A DNA stretch of 5,133 bases from Alphaproteobacteria bacterium (lineage in GTDB: Bacteria > Pseudomonadota > Alphaproteobacteria > Micavibrionales > UBA1664), in contig NVSI01000001.1 in assembly GCA_002401195.1 (NCBI GenBank), forward strand, positions 20,743 through 25,875, written 5' to 3'. This document shows positions 1 through 5,133 of the stretch, piece by piece; the stretch's first letter is position 1, and every line of letters starts with the position of its first letter. The translations under genes and the position numbers were made by a program. The notes beneath the pieces were generated by a model. It ran no database searches. It saw only the letters and a program-made list of their open reading frames with translations, and had not been told where the DNA came from.

Positions 1-1
1 T

Positions 2-430
2 TTTATAAAATGGGCAAAGGATAATGGATTTGAAGCACCCCTTGAATTAGATAGACAAGTTTTGAAACGCAAAGGAAATACCGTTGATTGGAAAAAACAA
101 TATGACGATTTGTTAAAACTAAATAATGGTAATGTAGGCAAGGCCGATAAACTCATCGCTGATCAACGCAATGTAATTGATGGTTTGAAATTACCCATCC
201 ATAATAAATCTGATTTAAACACAAAAGAAAAAACATCATTACTTAAAATATTGTTGGGTCTAACTTTGACGAACTATGAATATAATCCAAACGCTTCTCG
301 AAATTCAACAGCCAGAGAAATTGCTTCTGATCTGGAATTGCAGGGATTGTCGGTTGATGAGGATACGATCAGAAAATGGTTAAACCAATCAAAAGAATAC
401 TTGCCTGATACTTGGGGTAAGGAAACTTAA
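2..430 (+). CDS. Hypothetical protein with HTH-like C-terminus (5' end outside window)
   Basis: The reading frame is open from base 2 with no stop before 428-430, so this is the C-terminal 142 residues of a gene that starts left of the window. A TTG at 62 is available as a start, but the residues before it (beginning FIKWAKDNGFEAPLELDR) look like ordinary coding sequence, so I prefer a truncated gene. The part seen has a Lys/Asn-rich middle and then a C-terminal block at about residues 76-135 (KEKTSLLKILLGLTL, then TAREIASDLELQGLSVDEDT and IRKWL). That block resembles the ending of alphaproteobacterial hypothetical proteins with EIADDL..LGI..D.DTVRKWL motifs, which look like a helix-turn-helix. 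The resemblance is from memory. The function is unknown; DNA binding is an inference. It lies 92 nt upstream of an integrase module, so it may belong to the same mobile element. Confidence 0.75.
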   Translation, partial: FIKWAKDNGFEAPLELDRQVLKRKGNTVDWKKQYDDLLKLNNGNVGKADKLIADQRNVIDGLKLPIHNKSDLNTKEKTSLLKILLGLTLTNYEYNPNASRNSTAREIASDLELQGLSVDEDTIRKWLNQSKEYLPDTWGKET

Positions 431-457
431 CCGAATACGGTTTTACCTTAACCGAAT
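426..457. repeat. 11-nt direct repeat with 21-nt period
   Basis: CTTAACCGAAT occurs at 426-436 and again at 447-457. The copies start 21 nt apart, which is two turns of the helix, so both would face the same side of the DNA. The first copy overlaps the stop codon of the upstream gene, and both lie 66-97 nt before the AlpA-like start. The arrangement would suit an operator or a recombination accessory-protein site, but the repeat is short and only two copies are seen. Confidence 0.45.
429..444 (+). terminator. Weak hairpin with short T-run after the first gene
   Basis: AACCG (429-433), a 4-nt loop AATA, and CGGTT (438-442) form a perfect 5-bp inverted repeat, with the T-run at 441-444. It starts inside the stop codon of the upstream gene, where a factor-independent terminator would lie, but the stem is short and the T-run only four bases, so termination would be weak. 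The CGGTT arm can also pair with a second AACCG at 450-454, giving two mutually exclusive hairpins. It could equally be a protein-binding palindrome. Confidence 0.3.
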
Positions 458-522
458 TAGGCCACAAACCAAATCACACGTCATAACATTGCCTCATGTT
501 CAATCAAACAGAGGTAAACGAC

Positions 523-717
523 ATGACACAAACACAACTTTCCCAAACTGGCTTTTTAAGATTACCCGAAGTCTTAAAATTATTCCCCGTTAGCAAATCA
601 ACATGGTGGACAGGAGTCAAATCAGGCACATATCCCAAACCTGTTAAATTATCATCCAATATAACCGCGTGGCGTGTTGATGACATTCGTACACTTATCA
701 ATTCATACGGGATATAA
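523..717 (+). CDS. AlpA-family small DNA-binding regulator / excisionase-like
   Basis: A 64-residue protein of the AlpA type, a compact MerR-like winged helix-turn-helix found in phage and integrative-element regulators and recombination directionality factors. It has the expected pattern: FLRLPEVLKLFPVSKSTWW (about residues 11-29, the recognition HTH), a Gly-Pro rich wing with YPKPVKL (37-43), then AWRVDDIRTLI (49-59). An earlier in-frame ATG lies at 496, but the ATG at 523 is preferred because AGAGG (510-514) sits 8 nt before it and family members usually begin only a few residues before the FLRL motif. It probably regulates transcription of the integrase or helps excision by binding and bending att-site DNA; which one cannot be told from sequence. 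The next gene starts one base after its stop, so the two are probably translated together. Confidence 0.88.
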   Translation: MTQTQLSQTGFLRLPEVLKLFPVSKSTWWTGVKSGTYPKPVKLSSNITAWRVDDIRTLINSYGI

Positions 718-718
718 T

Positions 719-1222
719 GTGTCAAAAAACACCTACCCAACAAATAAAATACGGCATGACTACACATATACCGTTTATGAAATAGCGGATTTATATGGCA
801 TCACACCAGATACTGTTTTCCGATGGATTAGGAATGAGGGATTAGTTCGAATAATTGCGGGTCGGCAATATCTTGTTCATGGATCGAGCCTTGCTAAATT
901 TTTGAATAACAAAAATCAAAAGCGAAAAAAACCATGCCTTGAAGGTGAACTTTTTTGTTGTAAATGCCAACTTCCAAGAGAACCAATAGCATCATCCATT
1001 AAGTCACGTAAAGAACCCAATAAAACCGTCCGTGTTTTTGGTAAATGCCCCGTGTGTAATACCCGAATAAATAAGATGGTTAGCGGTAAAAAATGGTCAA
1101 AAAATCACGTTTTATATCCAAAGAAAAATGCTCCCGTAATCACACCTAATGGGGAGCAGGAATCACAGCGTAAATGTCAAAGTAATGAGGAGGGTCAACT
1201 ATGCCTGAATTTAACCCAATAA
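719..1222 (+). CDS. HTH plus zinc-ribbon DNA-binding protein of an integrase module
   Basis: The 167-residue product is counted from the GTG at 719. In-frame GTG (674), TTG (677) and ATG (680) starts exist, but they would overlap the AlpA-like gene by about 40 nt, and GGGA (709-712) is well placed 6 nt before 719. The N-terminal half has an excisionase/MerR-like HTH: YTVYEIADLYGITPDTVFRW (residues 17-36), a short wing with GRQYLVHGSSLAKFL, then a basic stretch (NQKRKKPC). The C-terminal half carries two CxxC pairs, C80-x2-C83 and C110-x2-C113, consistent with a zinc ribbon. I recall proteins of this layout (basic linker, PGE.YC..C.AP..P, GICP.C) directly upstream of tyrosine integrases in alphaproteobacteria; none has a role I can name. 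It is probably an accessory DNA-binding factor of the recombinase. Its end overlaps the integrase start by 22 nt, which suggests translational coupling. Confidence 0.8.
   Translation: MSKNTYPTNKIRHDYTYTVYEIADLYGITPDTVFRWIRNEGLVRIIAGRQYLVHGSSLAKFLNNKNQKRKKPCLEGELFCCKCQLPREPIASSIKSRKEPNKTVRVFGKCPVCNTRINKMVSGKKWSKNHVLYPKKNAPVITPNGEQESQRKCQSNEEGQLCLNLTQ
1187..1194 (+). promoter_or_regulatory. Strong ribosome binding site of the integrase
   Basis: GAGGAGGG lies 6 nt before the ATG at 1201, inside the coding sequence of the preceding HTH/zinc-ribbon gene. It is the strongest Shine-Dalgarno match on the plus strand here. It fixes the integrase start and shows that the integrase can be translated efficiently although its start overlaps the upstream gene by 22 nt. 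Confidence 0.7.
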
Positions 1223-2292
1223 ATGAAACAATAAAAAAGCAGTATGAGGAAGCCTTATTACACGGCAGAGGACGTGATCCAAAAACCGTTCGTACGGTAT
1301 GGAGTAATATCAATTTATTTGAAAATTTTACCCATCATTTGGGGTTCAAAACCTTTGACGCTGAACAGGCCAAATCATTTAAACGATGGTTAGAAAAACG
1401 AAAAAATCAAGATGGTGAATTATTGAGTGTTTCAACTGTACGCTCAACATTAAAAAACATTAGGGAATTTTTTGAATGGTTGGCAATTCATCCTCAATAT
1501 ATGCGTAAGGTCGATGGACGTGCCGTTCAATATCTTCGCCTATCAAATAACGCCAATCGTTCGGCAAGGGCGTCAAAAGAGAAAACACCACCATCATTGG
1601 ATGAATTAAAATTGGCATTAGAGGCAATGCCGTTTAAAACCGATATTGAAAAACGGGATCGGGCTATCTTTGCCTTTATGATTTTAACCTGTGTTCGCGA
1701 TGATGCGCTGGTTAGCCTGAAACGCAAACATATCGATATTGATAAAAAGAGTGTATGGCAAGACCCCAAGATTGTCCGTACCAAAAACCGTAAAGGCATT
1801 TCAACTTATTTTGTAAGCCAGCCATTGCCGATTGCTGAAACTATATTTATTGATTGGATTAATCACATTGATAAAAAATTGAATTTTAAACCTAATGATC
1901 CTTTATTTCCTAAAACGCGTGTTGAAACCAGCGCAGAAACAATGGCATTTGAGGCGGTTGGGTTATCACAAGAGCATTGGGCAAATGCCCAACCTGTGCG
2001 CGATATATTCAAAAAAGCATTTCTTGCTGTTGGATTGCCGTATTTTAACCCTCACCTATTCCGAAACTCGATAATAAAATGGGGATTAAAGAATCTTAAT
2101 CAATATGAATTTAAAGCACTAAGCCAAAACATAGGCCATGAACACGCCATGACAACCTATAATTCATACGCCAAACTATCGGAGGATGAGCAAAGGGAAG
2201 CTATCTTTGGAATTGGTGAAAGTAATAGGGATTTACAATCGATACCAATGGAAACGCTATTGGCAGAAATTGGGAAACGGGCAGTGAAGTAA
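1201..2292 (+). CDS. Tyrosine recombinase / phage-type integrase
   Basis: A full-length 363-residue tyrosine site-specific recombinase that would cut and rejoin DNA at att sites through a covalent 3'-phosphotyrosine intermediate. Residues about 10-115 form the N-terminal core-binding (SAM-like) domain (YEEALLHGRGRDPKTVRTVW, later VSTVRSTLKNIREFFEWL). The catalytic domain starts near 130. All active-site residues can be placed: Arg in TCVRDDAL (R166), a beta-hairpin Lys in RTKNRKG (K195 or K198), His and Arg in PHLFRNS (H285, R288), His in IGHEH (H313) and the nucleophile Tyr in TTYNSYAKLS (most likely Y323; Y320 is the alternative). The spacing of IGHE to NSY matches integrases ending LGHE..LTTF.SYG, known to me from alphaproteobacteria. 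Nothing suggests inactivation. It is the last gene of the plus-strand module and converges on the defence-like operon with 4 nt between stops. The att sites are not identifiable here. Confidence 0.95.
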   Translation: MPEFNPINETIKKQYEEALLHGRGRDPKTVRTVWSNINLFENFTHHLGFKTFDAEQAKSFKRWLEKRKNQDGELLSVSTVRSTLKNIREFFEWLAIHPQYMRKVDGRAVQYLRLSNNANRSARASKEKTPPSLDELKLALEAMPFKTDIEKRDRAIFAFMILTCVRDDALVSLKRKHIDIDKKSVWQDPKIVRTKNRKGISTYFVSQPLPIAETIFIDWINHIDKKLNFKPNDPLFPKTRVETSAETMAFEAVGLSQEHWANAQPVRDIFKKAFLAVGLPYFNPHLFRNSIIKWGLKNLNQYEFKALSQNIGHEHAMTTYNSYAKLSEDEQREAIFGIGESNRDLQSIPMETLLAEIGKRAVK

Positions 2293-2296
2293 AGGG

Positions 2297-2689
2297 TTAT
2301 TTCTCTTTCCACTCCATATGCACTTCCATTTTTAGATGATTAAGATCGTCCAGCGTATATATATCCTTCAATTCCGATAGTTTGGCTTTTAAGTTTTCTT
2401 GATTATCCAAAATGTTTTGAACTAGCGATAGTGGTATAGATGACTTACGACTAATCCAGTTTTCGCAAATATCAACGTCACCACCATTGGCCATTAAATC
2501 AACATAGGGGATGGGTGTATCGTGATCCATGTCGCCTGAAATGTTGCTGGAAATATCAATATCACCTTTTACAAAACCGCCATAAACGGCGTACATCAAA
2601 TCGGTTGATGAATATTGTTCGACAAGTTTATCCCATGCCTCAATACATTCTTTATCGCCATAGTTTTTCCATTTAATAATATCCGTCAT
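2297..2689 (-). CDS. Uncharacterised acidic 130-residue protein, last gene of the defence-like operon
   Basis: I do not recognise this family. The product is soluble, with no signal peptide or membrane segment, and clearly acidic: by hand about 25 Asp/Glu against about 13 Lys/Arg. Its centre (residues 41-74) is a run of Gly-Asp motifs (GDIDISSNISGDMD, then GGDVDICENW), followed by a predicted helical, possibly coiled C-terminal half (about 86-120: LSLVQNILDNQENLKAKLSE). It starts 16 nt after the stop of the SLATT gene and has only a weak ribosome binding site (GATAGAA region), so its translation may depend on the upstream gene. By position it is a candidate partner, inhibitor or regulator of the SLATT membrane protein, but nothing in the sequence proves this. 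The length, codon structure and tight operon packing support a real gene. Confidence 0.7.
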   Translation of the reverse strand: MTDIIKWKNYGDKECIEAWDKLVEQYSSTDLMYAVYGGFVKGDIDISSNISGDMDHDTPIPYVDLMANGGDVDICENWISRKSSIPLSLVQNILDNQENLKAKLSELKDIYTLDDLNHLKMEVHMEWKEK

Positions 2690-2705
2690 GTAAATATTCT
2701 ATCGT

Positions 2706-3290
2706 TTATTTCATTAAAATTAAAAACAAAAAGGCTGGAGGGAAGAATATGAGAAACCAATAGAGCCCGTAATATAAAACCCATTGAATTAAATAATAAA
2801 ATTTATATGGCACACGCTTCCAGAAACCATGATGAGTATTTCTTTTTTTCACTTCGTAATAATCAATCTTTTCATGGTTGTATGTGCATGAGGACACAAC
2901 TTTGTCATATTTTTCACGAATTTGATCTATTTTAGACTTATCTTTATTGCAGAGCATCGCCTCTTTATAGAGATTATTTATTTCAATACCATTTTCATGT
3001 AGTGAATTGGCCAATTTTAGCCTATTGGTGCCTATTTCTAATAAAGAAATGACTAATAGAAAAATTGAAAGTGCGAATGTCGCGAACTGCAAATATGATG
3101 CATTTAACTCTACTGGCAAATTATAAAATGGCAATGCTCCAACGCAAATTATATATGCCGATAAAAAAGAAATTGTAATATGCGAAAGTAATTGTTTATG
3201 CCGTAACCTTCGTTCAGCACAAAAACGTGCGGACTTCGTAGTGTAAAGATCATTAATAAAATCGTTAATTGGTTTCTGTTTTTCGGTCAT
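2706..3290 (-). CDS. SLATT-domain membrane protein, predicted pore-forming effector
   Basis: A 194-residue protein that fits the SLATT superfamily (SMODS- and SLOG-associating 2TM effector), closest in my memory to the SLATT_5 type. Signs are the N-terminal FINDLYTTKSARFCAERRLR segment (11-30), two adjacent hydrophobic helices (about 37-55 and 66-86) ending in SLLEIGTNRLKLA, then a cytosolic helical stretch (about 88-148) with LYKEAM and the family-like NHEKIDYYEVK. A further hydrophobic stretch fills residues about 166-192 (YLIQWVLYYGLYWFLIFF, with PP at 184-185). SLATT proteins are predicted to sit in the inner membrane and damage it when triggered by a partner that senses infection, often through nucleotide signals. 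No cyclase, SLOG or reverse-transcriptase partner is visible in the window; the neighbours are a winged-helix membrane protein and an unknown acidic protein. The only good Shine-Dalgarno (GGAGG, 3308-3312) lies unusually far, 17 nt, from this ATG. Confidence 0.85.
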   Translation of the reverse strand: MTEKQKPINDFINDLYTTKSARFCAERRLRHKQLLSHITISFLSAYIICVGALPFYNLPVELNASYLQFATFALSIFLLVISLLEIGTNRLKLANSLHENGIEINNLYKEAMLCNKDKSKIDQIREKYDKVVSSCTYNHEKIDYYEVKKRNTHHGFWKRVPYKFYYLIQWVLYYGLYWFLIFFPPAFLFLILMK

Positions 3291-3300
3291 GATATAATCG

Positions 3301-3681
3301 TTACTTTCCTCCGTATAATTTACTTAAAGTAAAAGTTACAAACCATGTTATTCCCGCCCCCACGATAAGCCATGTGCATTTTCCTGAAACGTCTAAAATT
3401 TTCCAACCTATTTTTTTCAAAATAGATGCATCTAATTCTTCAAGACAATCATGACCCGCCATTGTAAGTCGAAAGTGTCTGTATTCATCTGCAAGTGTTC
3501 TGTTTTTTGTAAAATGCTCAATTAAATCGTCATCTTCCAATAAATCTATATGTTCATCGACCAAATGGCTGTCCCACCCATTATTTTTGGTATGCATTTC
3601 AAGTGGCAAATCTTCGTGAAAATCGTAATTTTCAAGATATACCAAAATTTCATGCATAAGTTTTTTATCTCTTCTCATCAT
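3301..3681 (-). CDS. DUF2513-like winged-helix protein with C-terminal transmembrane anchor
   Basis: A 126-residue protein whose first ~90 residues resemble DUF2513, a phage- and prophage-associated winged-helix domain: MRRDKKLMHEILVYLE (2-17), a second helix region LVDEHIDLLEDDDLIEHF (40-57) and the beta-wing with FRLTMAGHDCLEELD (70-84). Family members I recall are soluble. Here residues about 103-120 (TWLIVGAGITWFVTFTLS) form one hydrophobic helix followed by only six residues (KLYGGK), so the protein is probably tail-anchored with the winged helix in the cytoplasm. The start overlaps the stop of the restriction enzyme gene as ATGA, and AGAGGGGG (3683-3690) lies just before two tandem ATGs (3681 and 3678), so translation is probably coupled. 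It precedes the SLATT gene by 10 nt. It might act as a sensor or regulator of the SLATT protein; this is inference. Confidence 0.78.
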   Translation of the reverse strand: MMRRDKKLMHEILVYLENYDFHEDLPLEMHTKNNGWDSHLVDEHIDLLEDDDLIEHFTKNRTLADEYRHFRLTMAGHDCLEELDASILKKIGWKILDVSGKCTWLIVGAGITWFVTFTLSKLYGGK

Positions 3682-5132
3682 TCCCCCTCTGGTAAAAAGT
3701 TTATTTTATCTATCTCTTGCATCACGCTTGCGGTGTCGCGGAGGGCGATTATTATGCGTTGGTAGTGCATAATGTCATCAACAGATATATTGCGTCCCTT
3801 GCGGTCTTTTAACCATTTTTGTGCAGGTTGGTATCCGCCAATGTAAAATTCCCATGCAACTTGTGGTACTTCACCGAAATATTGGGTTTCGTTGATATAT
3901 ACCCTGCCATCGCGATAGCTGTTTTTATTTATCGTTTCAACCTCGTGTGTCCCATCAACGGGATAGGTTGTGATGGGTATGTCCAACACAGAGGATTCCA
4001 TCAAATGCAAGGCGCGGAGTTTTGCCCCTTGCGCGGCCAGCGCATCAAATGTTTTCGCATCATCAGGATAGGGAATACGCGGAAAATCCGATTTTAAAAA
4101 TTCGGCATATCGTTCACGGTATTTCGGCGCGTGCAAAACGGCATAAATATAATCAAACAAAGTTTCAGGCGTCACATCAGGAATTGATTTTTTAATCGTG
4201 GCATAAATTTTAGGTGAAAGATTTGGAATTTTTTCACCTTGAAAAAAGTCATCGTTAATCAAATATAGTGGATAAGAATAACTTGTTTCTTTTGTTTGTA
4301 AAGATACCGAACATCGCTCTGCCATTGCTTTACTTATAAATATATGTTGAAAGTCGAATGTGCTCTGAAGCCGTGACATTACGAATCCTAAGCCATCATC
4401 AAAAAAGTGTTTTGTAATATTGTGTCTTGGTCTCCCCATCAGCCCACCTGATTTTCCAGTGTATAGAGATGATCTGTTATCAAACGGGCGATATAGTATC
4501 TCTAAGATATATGGATCATTCTCCATTGCATCACATTTAGAGCGTTGTACTTTATGTAGGTTCTTGCGATCTATAGCATATTTAGAAAGTATTCCATCAG
4601 GCTCAATTTGCTTTAAATCTCGTAATTTGACTTCAGCTTCTTTATTATCAAAAGATATAGTAAACTCATCAAACTCTGTTTGTATTCCTGTACTATAACT
4701 AGTCATCAAATCATTAATTTTAAAATAATTTGTGTATTCAATGAATTTATCATTGTTAAAAGGCACAAAAAAATAATTAGGCTCTATACATTTCAGTTTT
4801 ACAAAATTAGTATTTTTAATATCTGTGGCTTCTAAAAGATTATATTTTTCTTGCCTACGTCCATAGCTATCAAAGTGATAAACATCCGCTAGCTTTTTAT
4901 TCTTACTTTCCTTCTTAACCATTATAAAAATACAGACACCCTGACGAATATCGAACACATTTTCATCTTTTGAACCATCAGGTGCTGTTTCTTGTTTCAT
5001 GGAACTTCCATGCAAGTCATAGATATAAATCGTATCAAATGTTTCCATTAAATGTTTGCGCATTTGGCGGTGAATTACACCATCAATGAATGAATTATTG
5101 GTAATCATGGCAACAATGCCTGACCCATTTTT
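3678..5132 (-). CDS. Type ISP-like restriction-modification enzyme, C-terminal part (N6-adenine methylase and specificity domain; gene runs off right edge)
   Basis: The frame is open to the right edge, so only about the last 484 residues are seen. The codons before the ATG at 5108 read KNGSGIVA and join to MITNNSFIDG, the segment that follows the catalytic NPPY motif in N6-adenine methylases, so that ATG is internal. Counting from it, residues 1-65 finish the methylase domain (TNNSFIDGVIHRQMRKHL, SKDENVFDIRQGVCIFIM). Residues about 70-300 would be the target-recognition region (LYRPFDNRSSLYTGKSGG at 205-222, SYSYPLYLI at 276-284). Residues about 318-476 match the conserved end of type ISP enzymes (DYIYAVLHAPKYRERYAEF, YINETQYF, FYIGGYQPAQKWLKDRKGR, DDIMHYQRIIIAL). 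Type ISP enzymes are single chains combining nuclease, helicase, methylase and specificity parts; the first two would lie beyond the window, so a methylase-only or type IIG-like protein cannot be excluded. GC is about 31% at 4201-5040 and about 44% at 3681-4200. Confidence 0.88.
   Translation of the reverse strand, partial: KNGSGIVAMITNNSFIDGVIHRQMRKHLMETFDTIYIYDLHGSSMKQETAPDGSKDENVFDIRQGVCIFIMVKKESKNKKLADVYHFDSYGRRQEKYNLLEATDIKNTNFVKLKCIEPNYFFVPFNNDKFIEYTNYFKINDLMTSYSTGIQTEFDEFTISFDNKEAEVKLRDLKQIEPDGILSKYAIDRKNLHKVQRSKCDAMENDPYILEILYRPFDNRSSLYTGKSGGLMGRPRHNITKHFFDDGLGFVMSRLQSTFDFQHIFISKAMAERCSVSLQTKETSYSYPLYLINDDFFQGEKIPNLSPKIYATIKKSIPDVTPETLFDYIYAVLHAPKYRERYAEFLKSDFPRIPYPDDAKTFDALAAQGAKLRALHLMESSVLDIPITTYPVDGTHEVETINKNSYRDGRVYINETQYFGEVPQVAWEFYIGGYQPAQKWLKDRKGRNISVDDIMHYQRIIIALRDTASVMQEIDKINFLPEGE
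3683..3690 (-). promoter_or_regulatory. Ribosome binding site of the DUF2513-like gene inside the restriction enzyme's 3' end
   Basis: On the minus strand AGAGGGGG runs from 3690 to 3683, one base before the first of two tandem ATGs (3681, 3678). Measured from the GAGG core (3689-3686) the first ATG is about 4 nt away and the second about 7 nt, so the second may be the better used start. The site lies within the last codons of the upstream gene, next to the ATGA overlap, which is the usual layout for coupled translation. Confidence 0.6.
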
Positions 5133-5133
5133 T

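Noticed and set aside
431..522. Promoter for the AlpA-HTH-integrase module
   Set aside because: This gap is the natural place for one, but I could not find a -35 and -10 pair with acceptable sequence and spacing, so I do not call it.
496..522. Earlier start of the AlpA-like gene at 496
   Set aside because: The AGAGG ribosome site at 510-514 would fall inside the coding region, and the added nine residues are not expected in the family.
504..767. Minus-strand open frame opposite the AlpA-like gene
   Set aside because: It covers a well-supported regulator on the other strand, has no recognisable motif and disrupts the tight gene packing; it is a shadow frame.
1130..1157. Inverted repeat GCTCCC / GGGAGC with a 16-nt loop before the integrase
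   Set aside because: The stem is six pairs inside a coding region and the loop is long, with no T-run. It could influence the integrase start 44 nt later but chance is as likely.
2286..2320. Bidirectional terminator between the convergent genes
   Set aside because: Only a few complementary bases (AAAG against CTTT) and no GC-rich stem with a T-run; not supported.
3819..4097. Plus-strand open frames opposite the restriction enzyme gene (also 4420-4698 and 3550-3765)
   Set aside because: Their translations show no domain or credible start, and the opposite strand has clear family motifs.
1..5133. tRNA gene, att core site, CRISPR array or IS element
   Set aside because: No cloverleaf, no regularly spaced repeat array and no transposase or terminal inverted repeats were seen. 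The integrase lies inside the element or away from its end, so the att sites probably fall outside the window.

Overview
The window looks like accessory (mobile or defence-island) DNA from a bacterium, most likely an alphaproteobacterium of low to moderate GC. That placement rests on family resemblance: the AlpA-type regulator, the HTH/zinc-ribbon protein and the tyrosine integrase resemble, from memory, a gene set common next to integrative elements in that class. No rRNA, tRNA or housekeeping gene is present to confirm it.

Layout. Left part, plus strand (2-2292): the 3' end of a gene entering from the left (a hypothetical protein with a helix-turn-helix-like C-terminus), then a 92-nt gap with an 11-nt direct repeat and a small hairpin, then a tightly packed trio: an AlpA-like excisionase/regulator (523-717), an HTH plus zinc-ribbon protein (719-1222) and a tyrosine recombinase (1201-2292). 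The trio has adjoining or overlapping ends and is probably one transcript. Right part, minus strand (2297-5132), converging on the integrase with only 4 nt between stop codons: the C-terminal ~484 residues of a type ISP-like restriction-modification enzyme (gene runs off the right edge), then a DUF2513-like winged-helix protein ending in a transmembrane helix (3301-3681, ATGA overlap with the enzyme), a SLATT-family membrane protein (2706-3290) and an unrecognised acidic 130-residue protein (2297-2689). Spacings of -4, +10 and +16 nt suggest a single operon.

How the genes may work together. The left trio is a recombination module: an integrase with its probable directionality and expression regulators. 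The right operon looks like anti-phage defence: a DNA methylase/restriction enzyme followed by a predicted pore-forming SLATT effector and two small partners. The enzyme's C-terminal ~175 residues are encoded at about 44% GC, its specificity region at about 31% and the small genes sampled at about 27-32% (hand counts), so the locus appears mosaic. The most interesting possibility is that the three small genes form a back-up membrane-damaging module coupled to the restriction enzyme, with the membrane-anchored DUF2513 protein as sensor or regulator. This is inferred from gene order and domains only.
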